In this document: positions 35,526 to 44,943 of the stretch, one piece after another
How the letters are laid out: every line of letters begins with the position of its first letter
How positions within the stretch are numbered: position 1 is the stretch's first letter
Translations under genes and position numbers: made by a program
Notes under the pieces: model-generated
What the model saw: only the letters and a program-made list of their open reading frames with translations
Database searches by the model: none
Told to the model about the DNA's origin: nothing
DNA from: Achromobacter agilis
Lineage (GTDB): Bacteria > Pseudomonadota > Gammaproteobacteria > Burkholderiales > Burkholderiaceae_B
Direction of reading: 5' to 3'
Assembly: GCF_900496965.1 (NCBI RefSeq)
Contig: NZ_UFQB01000002.1
Location: 186,001 to 250,000, forward strand
DNA length: 64,000 nucleotides

Positions 35526-38376
35526 AAAGACCCTCAACCTGCCCGACACCCCCTTCCCCATGCGGGGCGACCTCGCCAAGCGCGAGCCCGCCTGGATTTC
35601 GCAGTGGGAGGAAAACCACGTCTACCAGGCGATCCGCGCCGCCAGCCGAGGCCGGCCGCGTTTCGTGCTGCACGACGGCCCGCCCTACGCGAACGGCGAC
35701 ATCCATATCGGCCATGCGGTCAACAAGATCCTGAAGGACATCATCGTCAAGAGCCGCAACATGGCCGGCTATGACGCGCATTACGTGCCGGGCTGGGACT
35801 GCCACGGCATGCCGATCGAAATCCAGATCGAAAAGAAATACGGCAAGCACCTGCCCGTGGCCGAAGTGCAGTCGAAGGCGCGCGCCTACGCGCTCGAGCA
35901 GATCGACCGCCAGCGCAAGGACTTCAAGCGCCTGGGCGTGCTGGGCGAGTGGGATCGTCCCTACATGACGATGAACTTCAGCAATGAAGCCGACGAAATC
36001 CGCGCGCTGGGCAGCATCCTGGACAAGGGCTACGTGTTCCGCGGCCTGAAGCCCGTGAACTGGTGTTTCGACTGCGGTTCGGCCCTGGCCGAGGCGGAAG
36101 TCGAATACGCGGACCGCGTCGACCCGGCGGTGGACGTGGCCTTCCCGTTCGCCGAACACGCCAAGCTGGCCAGCGCCTTCGGCCTGGACTCGGTGGAAGA
36201 CGGCGCCATCGTCATCTGGACCACCACGCCCTGGACCATCCCGTCCAACCAGGCGCTGAACCTGCACCCCGAGATCGAATACGCGCTGGTGCGCGTGTCG
36301 CCGGCGCCCAAGTTCGGCCCCCTGCTGCTGATCGCCAAGGAGCGCGTCGAGGACTGCCTGAAGGCCTGGGGCCTGGAAGGCGAAGCCATCGCCACGGCGC
36401 CCGGCGCCGCGCTGTCGGGCATCCAGTTCCGCCACCCGCTGGCGCAGTTCAACGCCGCCTACGACCGCAAGGCGCCCATCTATCTGGGCGACTACGTGAC
36501 GGCCGATTCCGGCACGGGCGTGGTGCACTCGGCCCCCGCCTACGGTATCGAGGACTTCATGTCGTGCAAGGAACACGGCATGAAGGACACCGACTTCATC
36601 AGCCCCGTCATGGGCGACGGCAAGTACACGGACAGCCTGGCGCTGTTCGGCGGCCTGTCCATCTGGGATGCCAATCCCAAGATCGTCGAGGCCCTGAAGG
36701 AAGCCGGCGCGCTGATGCACGTCGAAAAGCACAAGCACAGCTACATGCATTGCTGGCGCCACAAGACGCCGATCATCTACCGCGCCACCAGCCAATGGTT
36801 CGCGGGCATGGACGTGGCCCCGAAAGACGGCGGCCCGACCCTGCGCGAGTCGGCGCTGGCCGGTATCGACGCCACGGCCTTCTATCCGGCCTGGGGCCGC
36901 GCCCGCCTGCACGCCATGATCGCGAATCGTCCAGACTGGACCCTGTCGCGCCAGCGCCAGTGGGGCGTGCCGATGGCCTTCTTCGTGCACAAGGAAACGG
37001 GCGAGCTGCATCCGCGCACCAGCGAACTGCTGGAGCAGGTGGCGCAGCGCGTCGAGAAAGGCGGCATCGAGGCCTGGCAGGCGCTCGACCCGCGCGAACT
37101 ACTGGGCGACGAGGCCGACCTCTACGAAAAGAACCGCGATACGCTGGACGTGTGGTTCGATTCGGGCAGCACGCACGCCACGGTGCTGGGCGGCAAGGAC
37201 GGCGCCTTCGCCGGTTCGCACGGCGCCGAGCTGGCCTGGCCCGCCGACCTGTACCTGGAAGGCTCCGATCAGCATCGCGGCTGGTTCCACTCGTCGCTGC
37301 TGACCGGCTGCATGCTGTATGGCCAGCCGCCCTACAAGGCCCTGCTGACGCACGGCTTCGTGGTGGACGGCCAGGGCCGCAAGATGAGCAAGTCGGTGGG
37401 CAACGTGATTGCGCCCCAGAAGGTGTCCGACTCGCTGGGCGCGGAAATCCTGCGCCTGTGGGTAGCCTCCACCGATTACTCCGGCGAATTGTCGATCTCC
37501 GACGAGATCCTCAAGCGCGTGGTCGAAGGCTACCGCCGCATCCGCAACACGCTGCGATTCCTGCTGGCCAACCTGGCCGACTTCGACGCCGTGACGCAGG
37601 CCGTGCCCTACGGCGAGCTCTTCGAGATCGACCGCTACGCGCTGGCCATGACCGCGCAGATGCAGGCTGAAGTCCAGGCCAGCTACGAACGCTACGACTT
37701 CCACCCGGCCGTCTCGCGCCTGCAGACCTTCTGCTCGGAAGACCTGGGCGCGTTCTATCTGGACATTCTTAAAGACCGCCTGTACACGTCGGCCGTGGAC
37801 AGCCGCGCCCGCCGCTCGGCCCAAACCGCTCTGCTCGACATCACGCAGACGCTGCTCAAGCTGATGGCCCCGATCCTGTCGTTCACGGCGGAAGAGGCCT
37901 GGAAGGAACTGGTCGGCTCCGCGCTGAAGAACCAGGCCGACGCCGCCCGCACGACGATCTTTACCGAGGTCTACCACGTGCTGCCGCCGTTTGCCGACGC
38001 CGACGCGCTGTCGGCCAAGTGGACGCGCCTGCGCGCCATCCGCGCCGAGGTCCAGCGCAAGCTGGAAGAAGTGCGCACGGCTGGCGACATCGGCTCGTCG
38101 CTGCAGGCCGAAGTGGACCTTTACGCCAACGGCGCCGACCGTGAACTGCTGGCCAGCCTGGGCGACGACCTGCGCTTCGTGCTGATCGTCTCGCGCGCCA
38201 CCGTGCATGCGGGCGAAGGCGAGACCCGCATCAACGTGACGCCCTCGGCGCACAAGAAGTGCGAACGCTGCTGGCACTGGCGCCTGGACGTGGGCCAGGA
38301 CGCGGATCACCCCGAGATCTGCGGCCGTTGCGTGTCGAACCTGTTCGGTTCGGGCGAAGCCCGCGACAAGGCCTGA
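35515..38376 (+). CDS. ileS: Isoleucyl-tRNA synthetase
   Basis: A 953-residue class I synthetase. HIGH motif is [12 protein letters not shown] (His64-His67), the KMSKS loop is [10 protein letters not shown] (residues 623-627), and the editing domain includes [14 protein letters not shown] and [14 protein letters not shown]. The C-terminal zinc site is [10 protein letters not shown] followed by [18 protein letters not shown] zinc motif lies near residue 183. Start ATG 35515 lies inside the ribF end. Sits between ribF and lspA as in many proteobacteria. Confidence 0.98.
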   Translation: MDYKKTLNLPDTPFPMRGDLAKREPAWISQWEENHVYQAIRAASRGRPRFVLHDGPPYANGDIHIGHAVNKILKDIIVKSRNMAGYDAHYVPGWDCHGMPIEIQIEKKYGKHLPVAEVQSKARAYALEQIDRQRKDFKRLGVLGEWDRPYMTMNFSNEADEIRALGSILDKGYVFRGLKPVNWCFDCGSALAEAEVEYADRVDPAVDVAFPFAEHAKLASAFGLDSVEDGAIVIWTTTPWTIPSNQALNLHPEIEYALVRVSPAPKFGPLLLIAKERVEDCLKAWGLEGEAIATAPGAALSGIQFRHPLAQFNAAYDRKAPIYLGDYVTADSGTGVVHSAPAYGIEDFMSCKEHGMKDTDFISPVMGDGKYTDSLALFGGLSIWDANPKIVEALKEAGALMHVEKHKHSYMHCWRHKTPIIYRATSQWFAGMDVAPKDGGPTLRESALAGIDATAFYPAWGRARLHAMIANRPDWTLSRQRQWGVPMAFFVHKETGELHPRTSELLEQVAQRVEKGGIEAWQALDPRELLGDEADLYEKNRDTLDVWFDSGSTHATVLGGKDGAFAGSHGAELAWPADLYLEGSDQHRGWFHSSLLTGCMLYGQPPYKALLTHGFVVDGQGRKMSKSVGNVIAPQKVSDSLGAEILRLWVASTDYSGELSISDEILKRVVEGYRRIRNTLRFLLANLADFDAVTQAVPYGELFEIDRYALAMTAQMQAEVQASYERYDFHPAVSRLQTFCSEDLGAFYLDILKDRLYTSAVDSRARRSAQTALLDITQTLLKLMAPILSFTAEEAWKELVGSALKNQADAARTTIFTEVYHVLPPFADADALSAKWTRLRAIRAEVQRKLEEVRTAGDIGSSLQAEVDLYANGADRELLASLGDDLRFVLIVSRATVHAGEGETRINVTPSAHKKCERCWHWRLDVGQDADHPEICGRCVSNLFGSGEARDKA

Positions 38377-38378
38377 GC

Positions 38379-38906
38379 ATGGCCGGGCCCGCCAACACCG
38401 GCATCCAGCCCGGCTCCCGCTCCGCGCCGGCGCGCGTGGGGCGCTGGCTGGCCATCGCCCTGGCGATCATCGTGCTGGACCAGTTGACCAAGGTCTACTT
38501 CAACACGGAATTCCAGTACGGCCAGCGGGTCAACCTGCTGCCTTTCTTCGATTTCACCCTGGTGTACAACCGGGGCGCGGCGTTCAGCTTCCTGGCGTCC
38601 GAAGAAGGCTGGCAGCGGTGGCTGTTCACCGGCCTGGGCTGCGTGGCCGCCGTGGTGATCACCATCATCCTGCGGCGCACCCATGGCCAGCCCCGCTTCT
38701 GCCTGGCCCTGACGCTGATCCTGGGCGGCGCCATCGGCAACGTCATCGACCGGGTCGTCCACGGCCACGTGGTGGACTTTCTGCTGTTCTACTGGAACAA
38801 CTGGCAATTCCCCGCCTTCAACCTGGCCGACGTCGGCATCACCTGCGGCGCCGTGCTGCTGGTGCTGGACGAACTGCTGCGGGCGCGCAAGCCCCCGCAG
38901 GCCTGA
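38379..38906 (+). CDS. lspA: Prolipoprotein signal peptidase
   Basis: LspA cleaves the signal peptide of lipid-modified prolipoproteins at the inner membrane. A 175-residue protein with four membrane helices and the two aspartate motifs of the family: GNVIDRVVHGHVVDF and FNLADVGI, plus VYNRGAAFSFL. The ATG lies two bases after the ileS stop, so translation is coupled. A G/C hairpin follows its end. Confidence 0.96.
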   Translation: MAGPANTGIQPGSRSAPARVGRWLAIALAIIVLDQLTKVYFNTEFQYGQRVNLLPFFDFTLVYNRGAAFSFLASEEGWQRWLFTGLGCVAAVVITIILRRTHGQPRFCLALTLILGGAIGNVIDRVVHGHVVDFLLFYWNNWQFPAFNLADVGITCGAVLLVLDELLRARKPPQA

Positions 38907-38914
38907 AGGCCGCC

Positions 38915-38936
38915 GGCCGGGGCTTGCGCCCCGGCC
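38915..38936 (+). terminator. Hairpin after lspA
   Basis: GGCCGGGGC, loop TTGC, GCCCCGGCC: a 9-bp stem nine bases past the lspA stop. A second G/C-rich stretch and TTTTG follow about 25 bases later. Probably ends the ribF-ileS-lspA transcript or weakens it before coaBC. Confidence 0.5.
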
Positions 38937-39074
38937 CGGACGGGCTGCCCGCGGCCGGGTTTTGTTCCGTTTGATGCCCCCTGAATGCATCGCGAACGGC
39001 GCGATGCCGCAATGCAGAATAAAATCACTGTCCATTCCTCGTTTACACGGCGCTGAACCCGCCGCCCAGTCCTC

Positions 39075-40274
39075 ATGCTCGATCTCGCCCGCAAACGCAT
39101 CGTCCTCGGCCTGACCGGGGGCATCGCCTGCTACAAAATCGCCGAGCTGGTGCGGCGCATGACCGAACAAGGCGCCACGGTCGACGTGGTCATGACCGAG
39201 GCGGCCACGCATTTCATCACCCCCGTCACCATGCAGGCCCTGTCTGGCCGGCCGGTGTTCGTGGACGCCTGGGACGCGCGCGTGCCCAACAACATGGCGC
39301 ACATCGACCTGACGCGCGGCGCAGACGCCGTGCTGATCGCCCCGGCCAGTGCCGACTTCATGGCCAAGCTGGCGCACGGCATGGCGGACGACCTGCTGTC
39401 CACGCTGTGCCTCGCGCGGGCCTGTCCGCTCCTGGTCGCGCCGGCCATGAACCGCGAGATGTGGGCCAACCCCGCCACGCAGCGCAACGTCGAACAACTG
39501 CGCGCCGACGGCATCAGCGTCCTCGGCCCCTCGGCCGGAGAGCAGGCTTGCGGCGAAACCGGCGATGGCCGGATGCTGGAAGCGCACGAGCTGCTGACCG
39601 ACCTGATCGCCTTCTTCCAACCCAAGCTGCTGGCCGGCCGCCATGTGCTGCTGACCGCCGGCCCCACGTCCGAACCCGTGGACCCGGTGCGCGTCCTGAG
39701 CAACCGCTCGTCGGGCAAGACCGGCTACGCCCTGGCGCGCGCCGCGCGCGAGGCCGGCGCCCGCGTGACACTGATCACGGGTGCCACCTTCCTGCCGGTG
39801 CCGCGCGGCGTCACGTCGCTGTCGGTCACCACCGCGCGCCAGATGCATGACGCGGTGATGGCCAGCGCCGCCGATGCGGATATTTTCATCGCCGTGGCCG
39901 CCGTGGCGGACTGGCGCGTGAAGAACGTCAGCACGCAGAAGCTGAAGAAGACCAGCGAGGGCGGCGGCGCCCCCGTCATGGAATTCGAGCCCAATCCGGA
40001 CATCCTGGCCGAAGTGGCCAAGCTGGCCAACGGCCCGTGGTGCGTGGGCTTCGCCGCCGAAACCGAAAAGCTGGCCGAGCACGCCGAAGCCAAACGCGCG
40101 CGCAAGGGCATCCCCCTGCTGGTGGGCAACCTGGCGCACAAGGTCATGGATGCCGACACCACCGAACTGGTGCTGTTCGACGAGCAAGGCGTTCATCCCC
40201 TGCCCGCCGCCGGCAAACTGGACGCGGCGCGGCGCCTGATCGCCGAGATCGCCGCGCGGGTGCCGGGGAAGTAG
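39075..40274 (+). CDS. coaBC: Bifunctional phosphopantothenoylcysteine decarboxylase / synthetase
   Basis: CoaBC (Dfp) makes 4'-phosphopantetheine from phosphopantothenate and cysteine for coenzyme A. The N-terminal flavin decarboxylase domain has LGLTGGIACYKIAEL, the APAMNREMW motif and ACGETGDGRM with the catalytic Cys. The C-terminal CTP-dependent synthetase has LLTAGPTSEPVDPVRVLSNRSSG-type sequence (residues about 194-216) and AAVADWR. 399 residues, normal length. It follows lspA by 168 bases. Confidence 0.97.
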   Translation: MLDLARKRIVLGLTGGIACYKIAELVRRMTEQGATVDVVMTEAATHFITPVTMQALSGRPVFVDAWDARVPNNMAHIDLTRGADAVLIAPASADFMAKLAHGMADDLLSTLCLARACPLLVAPAMNREMWANPATQRNVEQLRADGISVLGPSAGEQACGETGDGRMLEAHELLTDLIAFFQPKLLAGRHVLLTAGPTSEPVDPVRVLSNRSSGKTGYALARAAREAGARVTLITGATFLPVPRGVTSLSVTTARQMHDAVMASAADADIFIAVAAVADWRVKNVSTQKLKKTSEGGGAPVMEFEPNPDILAEVAKLANGPWCVGFAAETEKLAEHAEAKRARKGIPLLVGNLAHKVMDADTTELVLFDEQGVHPLPAAGKLDAARRLIAEIAARVPGK

Positions 40275-40280
40275 TTTTCG

Positions 40281-40593
40281 GTGTCTGACGCGTGGGTTCT
40301 GGTGTCTGACACCCGGTGAAATCCGCTTCAGCCGGACGGGGATCTCGTACGGGTGTCAGACACCGATCAGTGGCAGACACCGGCGCTGCGAGCACCTCAG
40401 TGTCTGACACCCTTACGCGATAACGGCAAGGCTTGAAGGATTGCTTCCCGGGTGTCAGACACTGATGCAGTGCCAGACACCAACGCCGCCATTCCGGTGC
40501 TGCGAGCATCTTAGTGTCTGACACCCTTACGCGATGACGGCAAGGCTTGAAGAAATGCTTCCCGGGTGTCAGACACCAACGCCGCTCATTCCA
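40281..40593. repeat. REP-like palindromic repeat cluster (GTGTCWGACAC)
   Basis: The gap between coaBC and a convergent Bug gene holds palindromes with core GTGTCTGACAC or its flip GTGTCAGACAC: good copies at 40301-40314, 40351-40364, 40399-40412, 40450-40463, 40513-40526 and 40564-40577, a partial copy at 40281-40289, and decayed copies near 40370-40382 and 40470-40482. Two larger units (40386-40499 and 40500-40593, period 114) are tandem duplicates with a few changes; each has two palindromes in opposite orientation around a spacer that includes GCAAGGCTTGAAG. This is the layout of REP doublets. Confidence 0.85.
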
Positions 40594-41572
40594 GGCTGAT
40601 GTTGGCGGCCTTGACGATGTCGGCCCATTGCTGGCGGTCCTTTTCCAGGAACTGGCCGAACTGCTCGGGCGTCATGCCGGTGACGGGTTCGGAACCCAGG
40701 CCGGCCATTTTCTCGATCAGCGCGGGCTGCTTCAACACGTCTTGCAGGGCGGCGTAGTAGGCGGCCAGCACGTCGGCGGGCAGACCGGCGGGCGCAAACA
40801 CGCCCTGCCACGTCGGCATGTCGAACCCCTTCAGGCCCTGCTCGTCCAGCGTCGGCACGTTGGGCAGCTGCGGGGCGCGCTTGAGCGACGCGACGGCGAT
40901 GGCCTTCACCTTGCCTTGCGAGGCCAGCGGCGCCGCGGTGGAGATGTTGTCCATCGTCATCGCGATGTGGCCGCCCAGCAGGTCGGTGATGACGGGCGCG
41001 GCGCCGCGGTATGCGGCATGCGGCACCTTCACGCCCAGCTTGTACAGCATGGTTTCGGCGATCAGGTGGTTGGAAATGCCCACGCCCGCGGTGCCGTAGG
41101 TGGCGGTCGGCGTCTTCTGGAAGTATTCCTTCAGCTCGGCCAGGTTGTTGGCCGGCACGTCCTTGTTCACGATGACCACGTTGGGCTGAACCGCGGCCAG
41201 CGTGACCGGAGTGAAGTCGGCCGGCTTGTAGTTCGTGCCCTTGGGATTCAGGACGTGGGTGATGGCCATGGAGCCGGCCGCGGCGATGCCGATGGTGTAG
41301 CCGTCGGCGGGCGACTGGCTCAGGCGGTAGGCCATGATGTTGCCGCCGGCGCCGGCCAGGTTTTCAACGACGACGGGCTGGCCCAGGCGCTGCGACAACG
41401 GGTCGGCGAGCAGGCGCGCCAGCGTGTCGGCCGAGCCGCCGGGGGCGAAGCCCACCAGGAGCCGCACGGGCTTGGCGGGCTTCCAGGCGTCTGCGGCCAT
41501 GGCCGGCGAGGCCGCCAGGGCGGAGACGGCGAACAATGCGCCAGCGGCGCGGTGCAGGGTACGGCTGAACAT
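40586..41572 (-). CDS. Bug-family periplasmic solute receptor
   Basis: A 328-residue tripartite-tricarboxylate-transporter receptor. Signal peptide LHRAAGALFAVSALAASPAMA, mature start ADAWKPAKPV. Family landmarks: VRLLVGFAPGGSADTLARLL, QPVVVENLAGAGGN, GTAGVGISNHLIAE, YRGAAPVITDLLGGHI and LPNVPTLDEQG. These proteins bind small carboxylates or amides in the periplasm. No TctA/TctB membrane partner is nearby. The ATG at 41572 has GGGAG 9 bases upstream. It follows the AroM gene by 119 bases and is probably the last gene of the IclR cassette. Confidence 0.9.
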   Translation of the reverse strand: MFSRTLHRAAGALFAVSALAASPAMAADAWKPAKPVRLLVGFAPGGSADTLARLLADPLSQRLGQPVVVENLAGAGGNIMAYRLSQSPADGYTIGIAAAGSMAITHVLNPKGTNYKPADFTPVTLAAVQPNVVIVNKDVPANNLAELKEYFQKTPTATYGTAGVGISNHLIAETMLYKLGVKVPHAAYRGAAPVITDLLGGHIAMTMDNISTAAPLASQGKVKAIAVASLKRAPQLPNVPTLDEQGLKGFDMPTWQGVFAPAGLPADVLAAYYAALQDVLKQPALIEKMAGLGSEPVTGMTPEQFGQFLEKDRQQWADIVKAANISLE

Positions 41573-41691
41573 GAAAAACACTCCCAACGATTGACTGACG
41601 AAGATCGCTTCGTCTCCTCTTGCCGCTCGCCCGTCCCTGCCGCGCCGGATTCCGATGGGCGCGCCAGGGTCGCGGGCTGGTTGCGGCGGCT

Positions 41692-42381
41692 TTATTCCAG
41701 TATTTGCGCCAGCGTCTGCGCGACCATGCGGTTCGACAGCAGCACCGGGCGTCCCGAGGCATGCGCCACCGCCTGACGCATGCGCTCGGCATAGCCCATG
41801 CAGTGCATGACGATCAGGTCGCAGGACGCCAGTTCGCGGCCGGCTCGCTCGAAGTTGCGCGCGGCCTGCCCGGCGTCGGCCTCGTAGGGCGAGGCGTGGA
41901 CGACGCGGGTTTCGCAGGACAGCGGCACGACCATATGGAAGGCGTCGACCTGCGCTTCCAGCGGCACCACCAGCCCCACCTTGCGGCAATGCTCCGCCAG
42001 GCCGGCGACCAGATGGTCCACCACCTGCTGCGGTTCGACCACGAGCGTGCGCATCGGCGCGATGGCCGTGCCCGTGCACAGCGGCACCAGGACGTCATAG
42101 CCCGCGGCGTCGGCTTCGCCCATGACCTGCGCCAGCCGCGCCTCGGCCGCCGCGGCGTCCAGCTCGATCTGCGTTCCGTCGTGCATGCGCGTCGCGAACC
42201 GGTACTCACCCGCCCTGGGAGCCAGGGCGGCAAGCGCCGCCGCGTCCAGGCCGTCGAGCGCGCCGAATTCGTCGATGCGCACACGCGCGCCCAGAAGCGC
42301 CGCCATTTCGGGCACGACGTCGCTGCGCGGCGATTGCCCGATGGTGAAGAAGGCCACGCGCCGCTGCGAGCCCGCGCTCAT
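41692..42381 (-). CDS. AroM family protein
   Basis: A 229-residue protein resembling E. coli AroM, a gene of unknown function once found with aroL: RVAFFTIGQSPRSDVVPEMAALLG at the start, VLVPLCTGTAIAP in the middle and SCDLIVMHCMGYAERMRQAV near the end. The fold is that of the Asp/Glu racemase superfamily, with one cysteine in each half (LCTGT, MHCMGY), so a racemase- or isomerase-like reaction on a small acid is possible but unproven. The ATG at 42381 overlaps the DUF1177 stop (ATGA). Confidence 0.85.
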   Translation of the reverse strand: MSAGSQRRVAFFTIGQSPRSDVVPEMAALLGARVRIDEFGALDGLDAAALAALAPRAGEYRFATRMHDGTQIELDAAAAEARLAQVMGEADAAGYDVLVPLCTGTAIAPMRTLVVEPQQVVDHLVAGLAEHCRKVGLVVPLEAQVDAFHMVVPLSCETRVVHASPYEADAGQAARNFERAGRELASCDLIVMHCMGYAERMRQAVAHASGRPVLLSNRMVAQTLAQILE

Positions 42382-43307
42382 GCCGCGCTTCCGTCTTCGC
42401 GGCCCACCGTCTGCAGATGCGCCATCGATCCATAGCGGGACTGCAGCGCGGCCCATTCGGCCTCGTCCACGAAGGCCATGGCGCGCTGCCCGTACATCTT
42501 GGCGATTTCGATGCAGAATCGCATGGCGACGTCGGCGTCCACGGCGTTCGTGACGCCGGTGGCGCACCCCGGCACGGTGGTCTGCGCGGTAAGCGCCACG
42601 CCCACCACAGGCGCGTCCGTGACGATCGCGGGCTGCATCAGCGAATTCACGTGCCACAGGCCGTTTTCATAGGGCGTGATGTCTTGCGTGGTCAACGGCA
42701 GGGTCACGGGCAATTCGCCGCTGACCCAGCCCATCACGTCCAGCATGGTCTCGGGGATGCGCAGCAGATAGCCCTGCTTGGCGACCGGCGTGAGCGCCAC
42801 GCCGCGCTTGTTGACCAGGCGGTTGCCGCGCGTCGTGTCGACGGACAGGATCGCATCCATGCGCGGATCGACTTCGTGCGCCATCATTTCGCGCATGGGA
42901 AACGGCGAACGCATCATCGGCACCGGATGATGCGGCCGCGTGCCGGCGCGCGGGCAGATATGGGTGCGGATGCGCACCGTGCCGGGCAGGACGTCGCCCT
43001 GCCGGGCCATGGCCATCAGCTTGAATGCCGCGGCAATGGCGACCACCGCCCCATCGCTGTCGGACACCAGGCCCGTGACCGCGGGGCGCGCGCCGATCCC
43101 GCCCAGGCGGCCGACGATGCCCAGCTGCGGGGCGGCGTCATCGGCGCCCGGAATGACGATGGAAAGAAAGTCCGTGGCGGCGCCGTCGCGCTCCAGCCGG
43201 GTCACTTCCACTTCGCAGTTGCCCGCGTCGCGCAGCTGCTGCGCCACCCTCTCGCCCGTCACGCGGGCGGAAGACAGGAGTTCGATCGTATCGATGACCT
43301 GCTTCAT
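42378..43307 (-). CDS. DUF1177 family protein
   Basis: A 309-residue soluble protein of a conserved but uncharacterised family, recognised by FLSIVIPGADDAAPQLGIVGRLGG, IRTHICPRAGTRPHHPVPMMRSP and VHVNS-type segments (ENGLWHVNSLMQPAIVTD). Conserved His/Asp/Glu clusters suggest a metal-dependent hydrolase, an inference. It overlaps both neighbours by ATGA (PepE upstream, AroM downstream), so the three proteins are made together. DUF1177 and AroM also occur side by side in other proteobacteria, to my recollection. Confidence 0.8.
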   Translation of the reverse strand: MKQVIDTIELLSSARVTGERVAQQLRDAGNCEVEVTRLERDGAATDFLSIVIPGADDAAPQLGIVGRLGGIGARPAVTGLVSDSDGAVVAIAAAFKLMAMARQGDVLPGTVRIRTHICPRAGTRPHHPVPMMRSPFPMREMMAHEVDPRMDAILSVDTTRGNRLVNKRGVALTPVAKQGYLLRIPETMLDVMGWVSGELPVTLPLTTQDITPYENGLWHVNSLMQPAIVTDAPVVGVALTAQTTVPGCATGVTNAVDADVAMRFCIEIAKMYGQRAMAFVDEAEWAALQSRYGSMAHLQTVGREDGSAA

Positions 43308-44008
43308 GCCGGGATCTCCAGCAGGCCCGGACGGAACGTGCGCGGCGCTTCCTGCCCGACGAACAGCGGCGCGTCGTGCGGACCGATCAGGGCGACCTCT
43401 GCGCCGCGCACACGCAGCCCCGAGCCTTCCGGCAACCCCAGCACGGGCATGGCGGGATTCAGCGTGCAGAATTCCGCCAGCCGCTGGGCGCGGGTTTCAC
43501 CCCGATGCCCGGGTGGGTGGGCGTTGGTGTAGTGCGGGTTGATCTGAAAGGACAGCAGGCCGAGCGCATCGAAGCCTTCCGGATCCGTGATGGGCATGTC
43601 GTTCGTGGTGCAGATGCTCGGGCAGGCCAGGTTGGACCCGGCGCTCCATCCCAGATAGGCGGCGCCGCCGCGCGCGCAACGGGCAACGACGTCGAGCAGG
43701 CCCTGACGGCGCAATTGCCCCAGCAGGTTGAAGGTGTTGCCGCCGCCCACGATGATGATGGCGGCGCTTTCCAGCGTGGCCACCGGATCTTCGGCGCGAT
43801 GCAGGCCCTGGATGTTCAGGCCGGTGTCGGCCAGCGCCGACGCCACCAGCGCGGTGTAGTCGTCCCAGTTGCGGGTCACGCCGGCGTACGGCACGAAAAC
43901 GGCCGGCGCGCCCGGCGGCAGCGACGCGATCAATTCGCGGATGTCGGGCAACGCGTGCGCCAGATAGCCAGCGTCGCTGCTGGAATTGCTGAGGAGCAGG
44001 AGATTCAT
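43304..44008 (-). CDS. pepE: Dipeptidase E (alpha-aspartyl dipeptidase)
   Basis: A 234-residue S51-family serine peptidase that splits Asp-X dipeptides. The catalytic serine sits in AYLGWSAGSNLACP; AIIIVGGGNTFNLLGQL and DALGLLSFQINPHYTNAHP are the other family stretches (His of the triad in NPHY). No signal peptide, so cytoplasmic. ATG 44008 fits the usual MNLLLLSNSS start. It is first of three overlapping genes with DUF1177 and AroM, 31 bases after the IclR gene. In this context it may act on an imported aspartyl- or similar amide. Confidence 0.88.
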   Translation of the reverse strand: MNLLLLSNSSSDAGYLAHALPDIRELIASLPPGAPAVFVPYAGVTRNWDDYTALVASALADTGLNIQGLHRAEDPVATLESAAIIIVGGGNTFNLLGQLRRQGLLDVVARCARGGAAYLGWSAGSNLACPSICTTNDMPITDPEGFDALGLLSFQINPHYTNAHPPGHRGETRAQRLAEFCTLNPAMPVLGLPEGSGLRVRGAEVALIGPHDAPLFVGQEAPRTFRPGLLEIPA

Positions 44009-44039
44009 CGAGAGGATTTCCGTAAGGAAGTTTGGAGAT

Positions 44040-44807
44040 TCAGGCAAGCCAGTAGGGATCGTTCAGTTCGCGCCCCAGCGCCCCCACCTGCTGCAGTACG
44101 GATTCGCGCAAGCGCGCGACGCGCCCGGCATCGGCCTGGAAGGAAACGAAGGACAGGCACAGGCCGCGCAGTTCGCCCGTGGCGGGATCGCGCACCGCGG
44201 CGGCCACCGCGCCGATGCCGGGCATGGCCTGGTCGATGGCGACGCCGCAATGGTCCGCGCGGATCTGCGCCACCAGGCGGGCGAGTTCGCCCACGGTGGC
44301 GGGGCAATCGCGCCCTTCCACGGGCAACGGCTGATCCGCGTCGGCGCCGTACAGCGCCTGGAATTCGGTGTCGTTCAGGCGCGAGAGCAGCGCCCGGCCC
44401 ATGGCCGTGCCCGACGCGGCGCGGCGCGAGCCCGGCGGCGACAGCACCTGCACCGGATGCGAGCCGTTGAGACGCTGCAGCACCACGGTTTCGCGCTGGT
44501 TCAGGGTGGACAGATAGGCGGTCAGGCCGCTGTCGTCGGACAAGCGGGCCAACACCGCGCGGCAAGCGTCGTCCAGCGGCGTGGCGGCCATGCCGGCGCG
44601 CACGGCCTGGGCAAGCATCGCCCCGGCGCGATAGCGGCGCGTGGCCGTGTCCTGGTCAAGCAAGCCGTAGTGCAGCATCTGGTTGAGCAAGCGCGAGGCC
44701 GTGCTCTTGGGCATGGACAGGCGCGCCGCCACGTCGGTGAAGCTCAGGTCCGTCGCGCCTTCTGCGTAAAGCGACAGCACGCGCTGGACGCCATCGAGAA
44801 TACTCAT
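44040..44807 (-). CDS. IclR family transcriptional regulator
   Basis: A 255-residue regulator: winged helix-turn-helix (ILDGVQRVLSLYAEG, VAARLSMPKSTASRLLNQML) and the C-terminal effector domain with ALLSRLNDTEFQALYG and CGVAIDQAMPGIGAVAAAV. It heads the pepE-DUF1177-aroM-Bug gene run in the same direction. A nested GGAAC/GTTCC palindrome directly before its start suggests it controls its own operon. The effector is unknown. Confidence 0.9.
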   Translation of the reverse strand: MSILDGVQRVLSLYAEGATDLSFTDVAARLSMPKSTASRLLNQMLHYGLLDQDTATRRYRAGAMLAQAVRAGMAATPLDDACRAVLARLSDDSGLTAYLSTLNQRETVVLQRLNGSHPVQVLSPPGSRRAASGTAMGRALLSRLNDTEFQALYGADADQPLPVEGRDCPATVGELARLVAQIRADHCGVAIDQAMPGIGAVAAAVRDPATGELRGLCLSFVSFQADAGRVARLRESVLQQVGALGRELNDPYWLA

Positions 44808-44811
44808 GTTT

Positions 44812-44837
44812 GTTCCAAAAAACGGAACTTAAGTTCC
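44812..44837. promoter_or_regulatory. Candidate IclR operator
   Basis: GTTCC (44812-44816), seven bases, GGAAC (44824-44828), TTAA, GTTCC (44833-44837). The right half is a perfect 14-base palindrome, GGAACTTAAGTTCC. It sits between the predicted transcription start (about 44844) and the iclR ATG at 44807, a position suited to autorepression. Confidence 0.6.
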
Positions 44838-44850
44838 TATTAAGAGAACA

Positions 44851-44880
44851 AGAATAATGCACGCCGCCGATGGCGGTCAA
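44851..44880 (-). promoter_or_regulatory. Promoter of the IclR cassette
   Basis: On the minus strand TTGACC (44875-44880) and TATTCT (44851-44856) are 18 bases apart. Start of transcription would fall near 44844, just before the GGAAC/GTTCC palindromes. Confidence 0.5.
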
Positions 44881-44895
44881 CACGGACCCGCCATG

Positions 44896-44927
44896 AAAAA
44901 TGCCCCCGGGGCTCCGAGGGCATTTTT
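44896..44927 (-). terminator. Rho-independent terminator after the YdjM-like gene
   Basis: AAAAATGCCC and GGGCATTTTT are arms of a hairpin with T-runs on both strands, 17 bases past the stop of the gene at 44944-45984. It also insulates the divergent-facing IclR promoter. Confidence 0.85.
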
Positions 44928-44943
44928 TGTGCTGCGCTGACGC

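Noticed and set aside
40281-40593. Regularly spaced short repeats that could be taken for a CRISPR array
   Set aside because: Spacing is irregular, the units are palindromes in both orientations, the intervening sequence is itself duplicated rather than unique, and no cas genes are present.
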